Shown here piece by piece: positions 42,455 to 50,500 of a stretch of DNA of 64,000 nucleotides. Both the position numbers and the translations under genes were made by a program. Source of the stretch: CALDTK01 sp965213735 (GTDB taxonomy: Bacteria; Bacteroidota; Bacteroidia; Chitinophagales; Saprospiraceae); contig CBDCAB010000006.1 in assembly GCA_965213735.1 (NCBI GenBank), positions 1,612,001-1,676,000 on the forward strand, in the 5' to 3' direction. The notes below the pieces were generated by a model. That model searched no databases, was not told the DNA's origin, and saw only the letters and a list, made by a program, of their open reading frames with translations. Position 1 is the stretch's first letter; each line of letters opens with the position of its first letter.

Positions 42455-45235
42455 CTAGATTCTGTTGCCTCGCCGGTAAGGAATATCCAGAAATCCGAGC
42501 GAACTTGGCTTCACACGAATACTAAAGGTAAACGTGTTGAAGCGAGGAGCCCAGAATAGGTCCATTTCCCAACAGTGAAGATCTCGACCAATGGCAAGGG
42601 AAGGATACGACAATCGGCTGTTGCGAAAGTCGTAACCAATCGTCACCTGCCGAATTGACCACTTCGGGCTAATCGGAATAGAACCACTCGCATTGATAGT
42701 GCTCGAAGTCGTCAACCAGGGCCCATCATTGCCGCTGCGAAACCGGTTGTAGCTTCGGGAATAGTTATAATTGATTCGAAAGCGATCAATTAGCGAATAA
42801 ATATCGTTTTGAGAAGATTTAATAGGTTCGCCTTTGATGAGGTCGCGCAGCTGTCCCAGGCTCAAAGCTGCACTTAGGTCGAGCCGCAAAGCATCAAATC
42901 GCAATGGGAACTTGCCCTTCGAAAGCAGCAGCGTGTCTACTCGACGACCGTCAGCACTTCGATCATACACATCAAATCTACCACCACCAGCATTAAGACT
43001 GATGATGTCCTTGAATAGCTTGAGTCGCGCCCCACTCACACTGATGGGCGACCACTGAAAGGAATCAACAGCTAGGTTGTAACTACCGGTAAAATTTAGG
43101 TTATTGATCAGCGCGATAATTCGCGAAGTAGTGTCCTGTCTCCCCTGGATTTTAGTTTCTAATCGATTACCGAGGGAGTAGCCAATTCGTAGCGATAAGT
43201 CATCCGACACATTGCTAGGGGTAAAGGGTTGATCTGGGAAGCGAAGGTAGGAATCAAACTGCCCTGCCTCATTGACTTGCACACTATCATAATAATTAAA
43301 TGGCGCATCGGAGTAGTCAGGCGTATAGCCAATATTAACGCTTGGGGTGATGATGTGCCGAAGACCGCGCAGGCTGCCAAGCTTAAATCTGGCAGTGCCG
43401 AAGATGTTTGTTTGCACACTCACATTGGCGGAAAAGCTGTTAGCCACACTGTAGCCGTCGAGCAATGAATCGACAACTACTCCCCGCACCGTCTGCACCT
43501 CCTCGCGGCGAATGGTATCACCACCTATAACTGTAAATACACTATCAAACGTGGATTGTCTTAAATAGAACATTCTAAACTCATCAAAATAAGCCGTCTG
43601 CTGAAAATTAACGTTAGGACTTACTCTGAAGTATTTAGCAAAGTTAATGGGCGCATTGAAGGTGACGTTATGCTGCCCACCCAGCACGATATCCTCCCAT
43701 GTTTCAGAATCAAACAGAGTAGTATCCGTTGCTTCTATCTCACCTCGAAATTGCGCAGTATAATTTATCACAGCCTTTTTGTACCACGCTGTAGATTTGG
43801 TGCCGAGATCAGCAAAAGGATAAATTTGTCCCGTTGAAAAGCGAGCATCTGGCGCCGAAACTTCTAGCCTTCGTGTTTCTGTATTCTGCGAGTGCGTAGC
43901 GCCAACAGTGAGGTTCCAACTTGGATGCGCCGGAAATTGGAAAGTCGCACCGAGGTTAGAGCGGAAAGTATTGGTAATTTGCGAGCCAATTGTCTGACCG
44001 TTAATACGAGCGTAGTTATTGGTTTGAATATTGACGTTGGCACGGAAATTTCGGTAGGGATTAGCCTTTTGATCTTGGGCGTGCGACCAGGTGAGGGAGT
44101 AGCTTTCACCGAAGGTTTCATTGCCAAATTGGTCTTCTGCACGATTGCGAGAGGCTCCAGCGGCAAGGCTGCCTATGTACCGGTAGCGCTTCGCGTAGTT
44201 GTTGGTGGTGTTGAAGCGCAGCGTTCCTTTGAGAAAGATATCTGCCGTTACCGAAGAGTGAATAGCATCATTCCAAGGGAAATACCAGCCAATTTGTTGA
44301 AAGCCAAACCCGTCGACAGCAGTATACGTATAGTCACTCGGAAAGAGCAATCCCGAGCGCTCCGAGGTCCCAACAGGAAAGAAACCAAACGGCAGCCACA
44401 ATGGCGTCGGCACACCCCCTAACTCCACATTACTCGGTCCGACAATGACTTGTTTATTCTGCACCACTTTCTGTTTATTGGAATGGATACCATAGTGTGG
44501 CACTGCCAGATCGCATGTAGTAATGATTGCATCAGAATTATAGATCGTATTATCCGTTCTAGTCGGATCGTTTGGGTCGGCAGCGACAATCTTAGTTTTG
44601 CCTCCGAGCACATATAAATCGCCCTGCTGAGTAGTAGCATTGTAGACGATGCCTTTGCGCGTCTCAATATTATAGCGCAAGCCCTTCGCCTCAAATTCTT
44701 GATCGCCTTGCTTAAAGCTCGGGAGCTCTGAGAGGGTGCCAAAGGAGTCGCGTACAGGTTCAGCAATAAGGATATTGTTGCCGTAGTCTATTTCCATATA
44801 GCCTGCCTTAAGCGTGAGGTCGCCATACACCACCGAAGCATCGCCGTAGAGGTAAATGGTCTTGTCACGAATGCTGTAGCGCATCGAATCGCGCATCGAG
44901 TAGGCTACCTCCTCATCGAGCCCATCTGGACTGATTCTGTAGGTCCTGCGCACCAGCAGGCTATCGGGCTGGCCGAGTGTATCTGTGGCGATGCGGGCGC
45001 TGTCGATTGCCACTTTCGTCAAAACGAGACTGTCTGTTGCAGACGTATCCAGCGGCACCTGAGCGGCAACACTTGATAAGTTTATTGCAAGTATTGCCGC
45101 GCAAATGAACACCTTTACGCGTACAATAGCCGTTAGGCATTGTGAGCAGCACGATATTCGCTGCAAAAGTCGATCAAACGCTCGAAGGCTGATTAATGAA
45201 AGGATTGTGGGGGCTAATGGTAGTAGTGATGTCAA
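42455..45235 (-). CDS. lptD: LPS-assembly protein LptD (OstA)
   Basis: Outer-membrane beta-barrel that inserts lipopolysaccharide into the outer leaflet with LptE. About 885-926 residues. The periplasmic N-domain shows OstA-type strands (KTIYLYGDASVVYGDLTLKAGYMEIDYGNNILIAEPV, then GDQEFEAKGLRYNIETRKGIVYNATTQQ), a Cys-containing segment DAIITTCDLAVPHYGIHS, and a barrel ending in MDLFWAPRFNTFTFSIRVKP. The longest start (45235) would overlap the divergent amidase gene by 40 bp; a GTG at 45112 just before the signal-peptide core VFICAAILAINLSSVAAQ is the alternative. Start uncertain, product confident. Confidence 0.9.
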   Translation of the reverse strand: MTSLLPLAPTILSLISLRAFDRLLQRISCCSQCLTAIVRVKVFICAAILAINLSSVAAQVPLDTSATDSLVLTKVAIDSARIATDTLGQPDSLLVRRTYRISPDGLDEEVAYSMRDSMRYSIRDKTIYLYGDASVVYGDLTLKAGYMEIDYGNNILIAEPVRDSFGTLSELPSFKQGDQEFEAKGLRYNIETRKGIVYNATTQQGDLYVLGGKTKIVAADPNDPTRTDNTIYNSDAIITTCDLAVPHYGIHSNKQKVVQNKQVIVGPSNVELGGVPTPLWLPFGFFPVGTSERSGLLFPSDYTYTAVDGFGFQQIGWYFPWNDAIHSSVTADIFLKGTLRFNTTNNYAKRYRYIGSLAAGASRNRAEDQFGNETFGESYSLTWSHAQDQKANPYRNFRANVNIQTNNYARINGQTIGSQITNTFRSNLGATFQFPAHPSWNLTVGATHSQNTETRRLEVSAPDARFSTGQIYPFADLGTKSTAWYKKAVINYTAQFRGEIEATDTTLFDSETWEDIVLGGQHNVTFNAPINFAKYFRVSPNVNFQQTAYFDEFRMFYLRQSTFDSVFTVIGGDTIRREEVQTVRGVVVDSLLDGYSVANSFSANVSVQTNIFGTARFKLGSLRGLRHIITPSVNIGYTPDYSDAPFNYYDSVQVNEAGQFDSYLRFPDQPFTPSNVSDDLSLRIGYSLGNRLETKIQGRQDTTSRIIALINNLNFTGSYNLAVDSFQWSPISVSGARLKLFKDIISLNAGGGRFDVYDRSADGRRVDTLLLSKGKFPLRFDALRLDLSAALSLGQLRDLIKGEPIKSSQNDIYSLIDRFRINYNYSRSYNRFRSGNDGPWLTTSSTINASGSIPISPKWSIRQVTIGYDFRNSRLSYPSLAIGRDLHCWEMDLFWAPRFNTFTFSIRVKPSSLGFLDIPYRRGNRI

Positions 45236-46338
45236 CGGGCACAGCAGCTTTGGTGTCCGCAGCTCCGCTATACCTTAACGACACTTTAACGGCGGGCGAA
45301 GGTGCGGCTTCTTCAGCGATTAAAACAGTGGTGATTGATGCTGGTCACGGCGGCCGCGATGCCGGTTGCTCAGGATCAAATAGCAACGAAAAGACGATCG
45401 CCCTCCACCTGGCACTCGAACTTGGTGAGCGCATCAAATCCAGTCACCCGGAAGTCGAAGTCATTTACACCCGTGAGCACGACGTTTTTGTGCCGCTCTA
45501 CGAACGCGCTTCTATCGCCAATCGCGCGCAAGCCGATCTTTTCATCAGCCTACACTGCAACTATATGGTGGGCGGAGCTCATGTGCATGGCTCGGAGACC
45601 TACGTGATGGGACTGCATACAGCCGACCATAATTTAGCTGTCGCAAAACGCGAAAATGAGGCCATCCGCCTGGAGGCCAACATTGAGCGCCACTACGATT
45701 TTGATCCTGATTCACCTACTGGGCATATTATCCTGTCGATGTTTCAGCACGCTTTTTTGGAACAAAGCGTGGCGGCTGCCGAAGCTTTTGAAGCACGACT
45801 CGGTGAGCGCGATGGCCGCCGCAGCCGGGGTGTACGGCAGGCAGGCTTTGTCGTACTTAAAGAAACAGCGATGCCCAGCGTACTCATCGAAACGGGCTAC
45901 CTCTCCAATGCTACAGAAGAAGCCTACCTACTCGACGCCGAAGGACGGGAGGCAACAGTCGATGCCCTCTACCGTGGCTTTAGAACCTACCTGCGTGATG
46001 TTGATGAAGGAGCGGGTAAGAGACGGATTGTCAGCATTGAGCCCTCAGCCCCAGTTGCTATACCTACCCCGACAGCTGCGCCGAGCCTGAGCTATTATGT
46101 CCAACTTGCCGCCGCCAAACGAGAAATAAATACCCAAACCGCTCGGTGGTTGCCACTGCAAGGCAGAGTGCGTTACCTCAAAGAAGGCGGCTACACCAAG
46201 TACCAACTCGGCCCTGCTGCCAGCGCTACCGATGCAAAGGCGTTACTTGCGGAGGCGCGAGATGCAGGATTTAAAGATGCGTGGATTGTAGGCTACCGCG
46301 ACAATCAGCGCGTCAAGCAAACCGACCTGGGTCTCTAG
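45196..46338 (+). CDS. N-acetylmuramoyl-L-alanine amidase with C-terminal SPOR-like domain
   Basis: Zinc amidase splitting the bond between MurNAc and L-alanine in peptidoglycan. 380 residues: signal peptide (to about residue 24), Amidase_3 domain from VVIDAGHGGRDAGCSG (near 50; zinc His and Glu in NEKTIALHLALELG) through DLFISLHCNYM and SVLIETGYLSNATE (catalytic Glu, near 235), a Pro-rich linker, and a SPOR-like tail YYVQLAAAKREINTQ...GGYTKYQLGP...AGFKDAWIVGYRDNQRV, which binds denuded glycan at the septum. Divergent from lptD and followed by mlaD-like; that neighbourhood is common in Bacteroidota. Confidence 0.95.
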   Translation: MKGLWGLMVVVMSTGTAALVSAAPLYLNDTLTAGEGAASSAIKTVVIDAGHGGRDAGCSGSNSNEKTIALHLALELGERIKSSHPEVEVIYTREHDVFVPLYERASIANRAQADLFISLHCNYMVGGAHVHGSETYVMGLHTADHNLAVAKRENEAIRLEANIERHYDFDPDSPTGHIILSMFQHAFLEQSVAAAEAFEARLGERDGRRSRGVRQAGFVVLKETAMPSVLIETGYLSNATEEAYLLDAEGREATVDALYRGFRTYLRDVDEGAGKRRIVSIEPSAPVAIPTPTAAPSLSYYVQLAAAKREINTQTARWLPLQGRVRYLKEGGYTKYQLGPAASATDAKALLAEARDAGFKDAWIVGYRDNQRVKQTDLGL

Positions 46339-46434
46339 CGCTGAATGACCATTTAAACCCCCGGTGCAACGCCGGTGTTGCCATGCCCGTATGCCGAGCA
46401 TGGCTGCCGCGTACCCGCACCGCCTGAACCCGTT

Positions 46435-47484
46435 ATGAGAAGAGAGACCAAGATTGGCCTACTGGCCCTGGTAACCATTGCTGTCATCGTGGTTGGTTAC
46501 AATTTTTTAAAGGGTCAAGAGCTCTTTTCTAATTCCAATACCTACTACATCATCTACGAAAACGTGGATCAGCTCAGCGTCGGGGATGGCGTGAGTATCA
46601 ATGGCTATCGCGTAGGGCAGGTCGTTACCATCCAGCTCAACCGCGAGAATGTGCGCGCCCTCACCGTCGGCATTCGAATTGCAGATGACTTACCTCTACC
46701 TAAATCAACAACTGCCCTCATCAAGAGCGATGGCTTGTTGGGCGGACGCTTCATTGCGCTAGAATTTGCTGAGGCCTGTACGGGCGCGAATTGCGCAGAG
46801 GATGGAGATTTCCTCTTGCCGGCCGAGGAGAGCTTTCTGGCAGGTATCATCGGTGATCCCGATCAGGTGAAGGAATACGTACAGGTTGCTAAAGAGGCAG
46901 CAGGTCCACTGTTTGATTCTCTTGCTAGGCGATTCGACACGAGTGGTTTGGGGCGTACACTGCGCAACGTAGAGGCAGGCACTGAAAATCTAGCCTCGCT
47001 CACCGACAAAATTGATCGGCTGCTAGCTCGAACCAGCGACAACCTGACGGCCACTACCAGCAGTGTGGCTGCAATAACAGACAATCTTGCAAGGAATAAC
47101 GCCCGCATCGAACGCATCCTAAGCAATGTCGACTCCACCACAAGCAATTTAGCTGCCGTCGATCTCGCACCAACCTTAGAAAACGTCAACACCGCACTTA
47201 AGCAATTGCAAACTACACTCGACGAGAGTGGTGGTGCCATCGAGAACCTCAATGGAATCACCGAAAGCATCAACAGCGGCGAAGGTTCGCTCGGCATGCT
47301 CATCAAGAAAGACGATCTACATGTGCAGCTAGAGCGTGTGACCACCAACCTCGACTTATTGCTACAGGACTTCCGGCTCAATCCCAAGCGCTATGTCAAC
47401 GTGAGCGTGTTTGGTAAGCGGCAAAAGGATTACGAGCTACCGGAGGATGATCCAGCTGAGGAAATAGTGCCTGATCGAGAGTAG
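46435..47484 (+). CDS. MlaD/MCE family lipid-transport protein
   Basis: Inner-membrane anchored MCE protein, part of an ABC-type pathway shuttling phospholipids between membranes. 349 residues from MRRETKIG. One N-terminal helix (residues 8-25), an MCE domain (YYIIYENVDQLSVGDGVSINGYRVGQVVTIQL, about 35-70, and LIKSDGLLGGRFIALEF near 95-112), then a long Asn/Asp/Ser-rich amphipathic coil from about 150 to 310 (repeats of DNLARNNARIERILSNVDS type). Follows the amidase by about 95 bp. No permease or ATPase gene is in the window. Confidence 0.93.
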   Translation: MRRETKIGLLALVTIAVIVVGYNFLKGQELFSNSNTYYIIYENVDQLSVGDGVSINGYRVGQVVTIQLNRENVRALTVGIRIADDLPLPKSTTALIKSDGLLGGRFIALEFAEACTGANCAEDGDFLLPAEESFLAGIIGDPDQVKEYVQVAKEAAGPLFDSLARRFDTSGLGRTLRNVEAGTENLASLTDKIDRLLARTSDNLTATTSSVAAITDNLARNNARIERILSNVDSTTSNLAAVDLAPTLENVNTALKQLQTTLDESGGAIENLNGITESINSGEGSLGMLIKKDDLHVQLERVTTNLDLLLQDFRLNPKRYVNVSVFGKRQKDYELPEDDPAEEIVPDRE

Positions 47485-47596
47485 GTCTGGTCCACCCGAG
47501 GTAAAGGTGAATCAGATGAATGCCTGCTGTAGTGTAGCGGGCTGATCTGGTGGCGCAGAAAGCCGCTTAGAACGGGCTTAAGGGCAGCCGATAAAT

Positions 47597-47604
47597 TATT
47601 TTTG
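47597..47604 (+). promoter_or_regulatory. Candidate -7 element of the DUF2382 gene pair
   Basis: TATTTTTG fits TAnnTTTG exactly and lies 53 bp before the ATG at 47658, in the longest spacer of this part (47485-47657). No clear -33. Confidence 0.35.
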
Positions 47605-47657
47605 CAAGGAAATACCCTTTTTGGTGAACATGACGGTGGAAAAACACCTTGCATTAA

Positions 47658-48119
47658 GTGAACAACTACTCACCCCGCATGCAGCCTACCCCACCTCACG
47701 AAGAAGATTCGCTTACCGAAAAGGTGACGATTCCGCTTATTGAGGAGGATATACGCATTTCGAGCGAGCGTGTTGTCACCGGCGAAGTTCAAATCGCTAA
47801 GACAGTCTCTCTTGAAGAAGTAGAACTCGAACTCACGCGCTCTGAACATGGCTACGACATCGAACGTCGTGCTGTAAAGCGCATGCACGATACAGTGCCT
47901 CCTGCAGTCCGAACTGAAGGCGACGCGACCATTTATAGTGTAGTTCGAGAAGTTCCGGTAGTAGTAACGCGCTATGAAGTGATCGAAGAGATCGTTGTGC
48001 GCAATCGAACTACCGCCGTTGCAGAACATCAAACAGTATTCGCTCGCAAAGAGCAAATCGATGTTCGCCGCAAAGACATGCCAGCAGTGAAATTCAATTC
48101 TAACAATCACCAACTCTAA
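47658..48119 (+). CDS. DUF2382 (YsnF/AvaK-like) stress protein
   Basis: 153 residues, a single conserved PRC-barrel-associated DUF2382 domain: LTEKVTIPLIEEDIRISSERVVTGEVQIAKTV near residues 18-50 and VREVPVVVTRYEVIEEIVVRNRTTAVAEHQTVFARKEQIDVRRK near 97-140. Proteins with this domain are general-stress or desiccation related in many bacteria; the molecular role is unknown. Acidic and Arg-rich without membrane segments. The next gene carries a related domain plus an N-terminal module, so the pair seems to have arisen by duplication. Confidence 0.85.
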   Translation: MNNYSPRMQPTPPHEEDSLTEKVTIPLIEEDIRISSERVVTGEVQIAKTVSLEEVELELTRSEHGYDIERRAVKRMHDTVPPAVRTEGDATIYSVVREVPVVVTRYEVIEEIVVRNRTTAVAEHQTVFARKEQIDVRRKDMPAVKFNSNNHQL

Positions 48120-48137
48120 ACCTAAACCTTTCAGAAA

Positions 48138-48983
48138 ATGAGCCAGACAGTAATCGGCGTATTCGCCTCAAACGACCAAGCAAGAAAAGCCGTATCAGCC
48201 CTTAAATCCGCCGGATTTAGCGATGCGCACATCGACCTCTCCGCCCGCGAAGGCGCAGCAGACTACAAAGCCCGCCACAACCGCGTGGAAGGCTTCTTCA
48301 GCTCGCTCTTTAGCGACCATGATGAGAAAACGCGCAACAACTACATGGAAACTGCACGTCGCGGTACAGTAGTAACTGTGCACACCTCCACGATGCAGAA
48401 AGCTGAGCAAGCTGCCGACATCCTCGACCAGCACGGCGCAATCGATGCAAACGATGCCAGTACCCATCTGCGCAAGCGTGGAATCGACGTAAAAGACGCA
48501 GACACCACCCTCGAAGTCATCAAAGAAGATTTGATGGTCGGCAAGAAGGAAGTATCTACCGGTGGAGTGCGTATGCGCAGCCGTATCGTCAGCAAGCCAG
48601 TGACCGAGCAAATCCGTCTCCGCGAGGAGGAAGTTGTAGTGTCACGTAAGCCTGTTGATCGCCCAGCGACCGACAGAGACTTCAATACCTTCAAAGAAGG
48701 TACCGTCACCATGACCGAAACCGCTGAGGTGCCCGTCGTGCAGAAGTCAGCCCGCGTTGTCGAGGAAGTCTCTATTGGCAAGAAAGCCAAAGAGCATACC
48801 GAGACAATCAAGGAGAACGTACGCGAGACCAAGGTCGACGTGGAGCGTGTTGCAGGTCAAACGACCACGACCAAAACCGCAACCACGGCCCGCAACAAGG
48901 ACCAATCACTCAAGGACAAGCTCGACCGCGACAATGACGGTGAGCTCGTTGACTTGACTGACAACGACGGTCGCATCGGCTAA
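48138..48983 (+). CDS. YsnF/AvaK DUF2382 protein with general-stress 17M-like N-domain
   Basis: 281 residues. N-terminal module MSQTVIGVFASNDQARKAVSALKSAGFSDAHIDL to about 95 resembles the GSP17M/DUF1269-type domain of stress proteins; DUF2382 spans about 128-230 (VIKEDLMVGKKEVSTGGVRMRSRIVSKPVTEQIRLREEEVVVSRKPV, EGTVTMTETAEVPVVQKSARVVEEVSIGKKA). A charged C-terminal tail ends DRDNDGELVDLTDND, with a Ca-binding-like look. Follows its smaller paralogue by 18 bp and precedes a strong terminator, so the two form an operon. Confidence 0.85.
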   Translation: MSQTVIGVFASNDQARKAVSALKSAGFSDAHIDLSAREGAADYKARHNRVEGFFSSLFSDHDEKTRNNYMETARRGTVVTVHTSTMQKAEQAADILDQHGAIDANDASTHLRKRGIDVKDADTTLEVIKEDLMVGKKEVSTGGVRMRSRIVSKPVTEQIRLREEEVVVSRKPVDRPATDRDFNTFKEGTVTMTETAEVPVVQKSARVVEEVSIGKKAKEHTETIKENVRETKVDVERVAGQTTTTKTATTARNKDQSLKDKLDRDNDGELVDLTDNDGRIG

Positions 48984-49005
48984 TTCAAGCCCAAAGACCT
49001 TTCAG

Positions 49006-49045
49006 AACCGTTCGATGCCCTCTCGGGTGTCGAGCGGTTTTGTTG
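49006..49045 (+). terminator. Rho-independent terminator of the DUF2382 operon
   Basis: AACCGTTCGA pairs with TCGAGCGGTT around a 14-base loop and is followed by T-rich TTGTTGTC. One mispair in the stem. Begins 23 bp after the stop codon. Confidence 0.75.
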
Positions 49046-49071
49046 TCTAAGGCTACAGCTACCTTGCCGCG

Positions 49072-49668
49072 GTGACCATAGATTCTCTCGACAAGGTGCT
49101 CATCGTCGCGTGGCATCAAGGTTGGCATCCAGCTGCACTCGATGAGGTGATGCCGTGGTGGCGAGAGAAGTCGACTTGGATTCCACTCTACATCCTGCTG
49201 CTGGTTTGGCTAGTTTATTCGCAGCGGGTGCGCGGCTTCCTACTCGCCTTGGCTGCAGGCACTTTCGTCGGGCTTGCCGACCTTACCAGTGCTCGCCTCA
49301 TTAAGCCTTTCGTTGCCAGGCTGAGGCCCTGCAAGACGCCAGGTGTTATGGAAAAACTCGATATCCTCACTGGCTGCGGCGCAGGAGAAAGTTTCCCTAG
49401 CAATCACGCTACCAATCATTTTGCCCTTGCCGTATTCCTCGCGGTCACGTGTTTTGCCGAAAGGCCATGGCTCAAATGGCTAGGCCTCGTCTGGGCAGCA
49501 AGCATCGCCCTCGGTCAGGTATATGTAGGCAGGCATTATTTCAGCGATATCCTGGCAGGCGCCGGTCTGGGCACATTGTATGGTTTGGTAGGCGCATATA
49601 TCTTCCTTCAGCTTTCGCCAAAACCTCACACGTCACCTCCTTCAGGGCCATCAAACGTTGAACTTTGA
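49072..49668 (+). CDS. PAP2-family phosphatase
   Basis: Membrane phosphatidic-acid-phosphatase-like enzyme, for instance acting on undecaprenyl diphosphate or lipid phosphates. 198 residues from a GTG. The three PAP2 motifs are intact: KPFVARLRP (near residue 78), PSNHA (near 109) and GRHYFSD (near 153), with the catalytic His in each of the last two. About five helices. It contains an exact copy of the 14-base word near its end (LSPK). The stop overlaps the TTG start of the next gene. Confidence 0.93.
   Translation: MTIDSLDKVLIVAWHQGWHPAALDEVMPWWREKSTWIPLYILLLVWLVYSQRVRGFLLALAAGTFVGLADLTSARLIKPFVARLRPCKTPGVMEKLDILTGCGAGESFPSNHATNHFALAVFLAVTCFAERPWLKWLGLVWAASIALGQVYVGRHYFSDILAGAGLGTLYGLVGAYIFLQLSPKPHTSPPSGPSNVEL
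49611..49624 (+). repeat. 14-base repeated word, exact copy
   Basis: GCTTTCGCCAAAAC in the PAP2 gene, in sense, read as LSPK. The last copy seen in the window. Confidence 0.8.
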
Positions 49669-50369
49669 GCGTGCTGGGATTGCTTATGCTCGTCGCGGGA
49701 GTTCTGCTGGGTGGCCTGGCTGGACTCAGTTTTCCGAACCTCAAAGGGCGGGTGCTGCACCTGGTGCTAAGTTTCAGCGGCGCGTACCTGCTGAGCATCA
49801 CGGCTTTGCACCTGCTACCAGATGCATTCGCCACGCCGGGGGTACAACCTGGTCTTGCCATTTTGCTCGGTTTCTTTCTGCAAGTGCTTTTTGAGCAAAT
49901 GAGCAAGGGTGTCGAACATGGGCATATTCACGTACATGAAGGTCGTAATGTGGCGCTGACGGTACTTGCTGGTTTGAGTTTGCATGCCTTGCTGGAAGGT
50001 AGTCCACTCGCAGTTGATCATGGTGGGCACACGCACGACCATCTCCTGGTGGGCATTGCTCTACACAAATTGCCGGCAGGTTTTGCCTTGAGCGTACTGC
50101 TACTACAGGCTGGATATAGTAAAATGAAGATTTGGCTTGCGCTCGCCTTCTTTGCCGCTATGTCGCCTGTTGGTGCGCTGCTAGCTGCCGAGTTAATCGA
50201 TCCGAGCTGGATGCCATACTTGCTCGGCTTGGTAGTTGGCTCGCTACTGCACGTGAGCACCACCATACTATTCGAACTCGACGATCCGCACCAGCACCGC
50301 CTCAGCTGGACCAAGACTGCTGCCGTGGCCGTGGGTATGAGTATGGCCATTGCGACGAGTTTAATTTGA
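49665..50369 (+). CDS. ZIP-family divalent metal transporter
   Basis: Importer of Zn2+ or related metals. 234 residues, starting at a TTG overlapping the PAP2 stop (TTGA); a GTG at 49671 is an alternative. Eight helices; His-rich loop KGVEHGHIHVHEG (near 80) and the ZIP signature helices with SLHALLEGSPLAVDHGG near 103-120 and VGIALHKLPAGFAL near 127-140, which provide metal ligands in helices IV and V. The DDPHQHR loop near 203 adds potential ligands. Metal specificity not readable. Confidence 0.9.
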   Translation: MSVLGLLMLVAGVLLGGLAGLSFPNLKGRVLHLVLSFSGAYLLSITALHLLPDAFATPGVQPGLAILLGFFLQVLFEQMSKGVEHGHIHVHEGRNVALTVLAGLSLHALLEGSPLAVDHGGHTHDHLLVGIALHKLPAGFALSVLLLQAGYSKMKIWLALAFFAAMSPVGALLAAELIDPSWMPYLLGLVVGSLLHVSTTILFELDDPHQHRLSWTKTAAVAVGMSMAIATSLI

Positions 50370-50500
50370 GTTTTGCATAAGCTTAGCAGGTGTCAATGCT
50401 GTCTGCCAGTTGTCGTGGAGGCGGCTATAACATAATTTCGTATGTAAATGTGCTACATTGCACCACCAGCACTACCCGACTGAGACTGTTTGCCCCCTCT

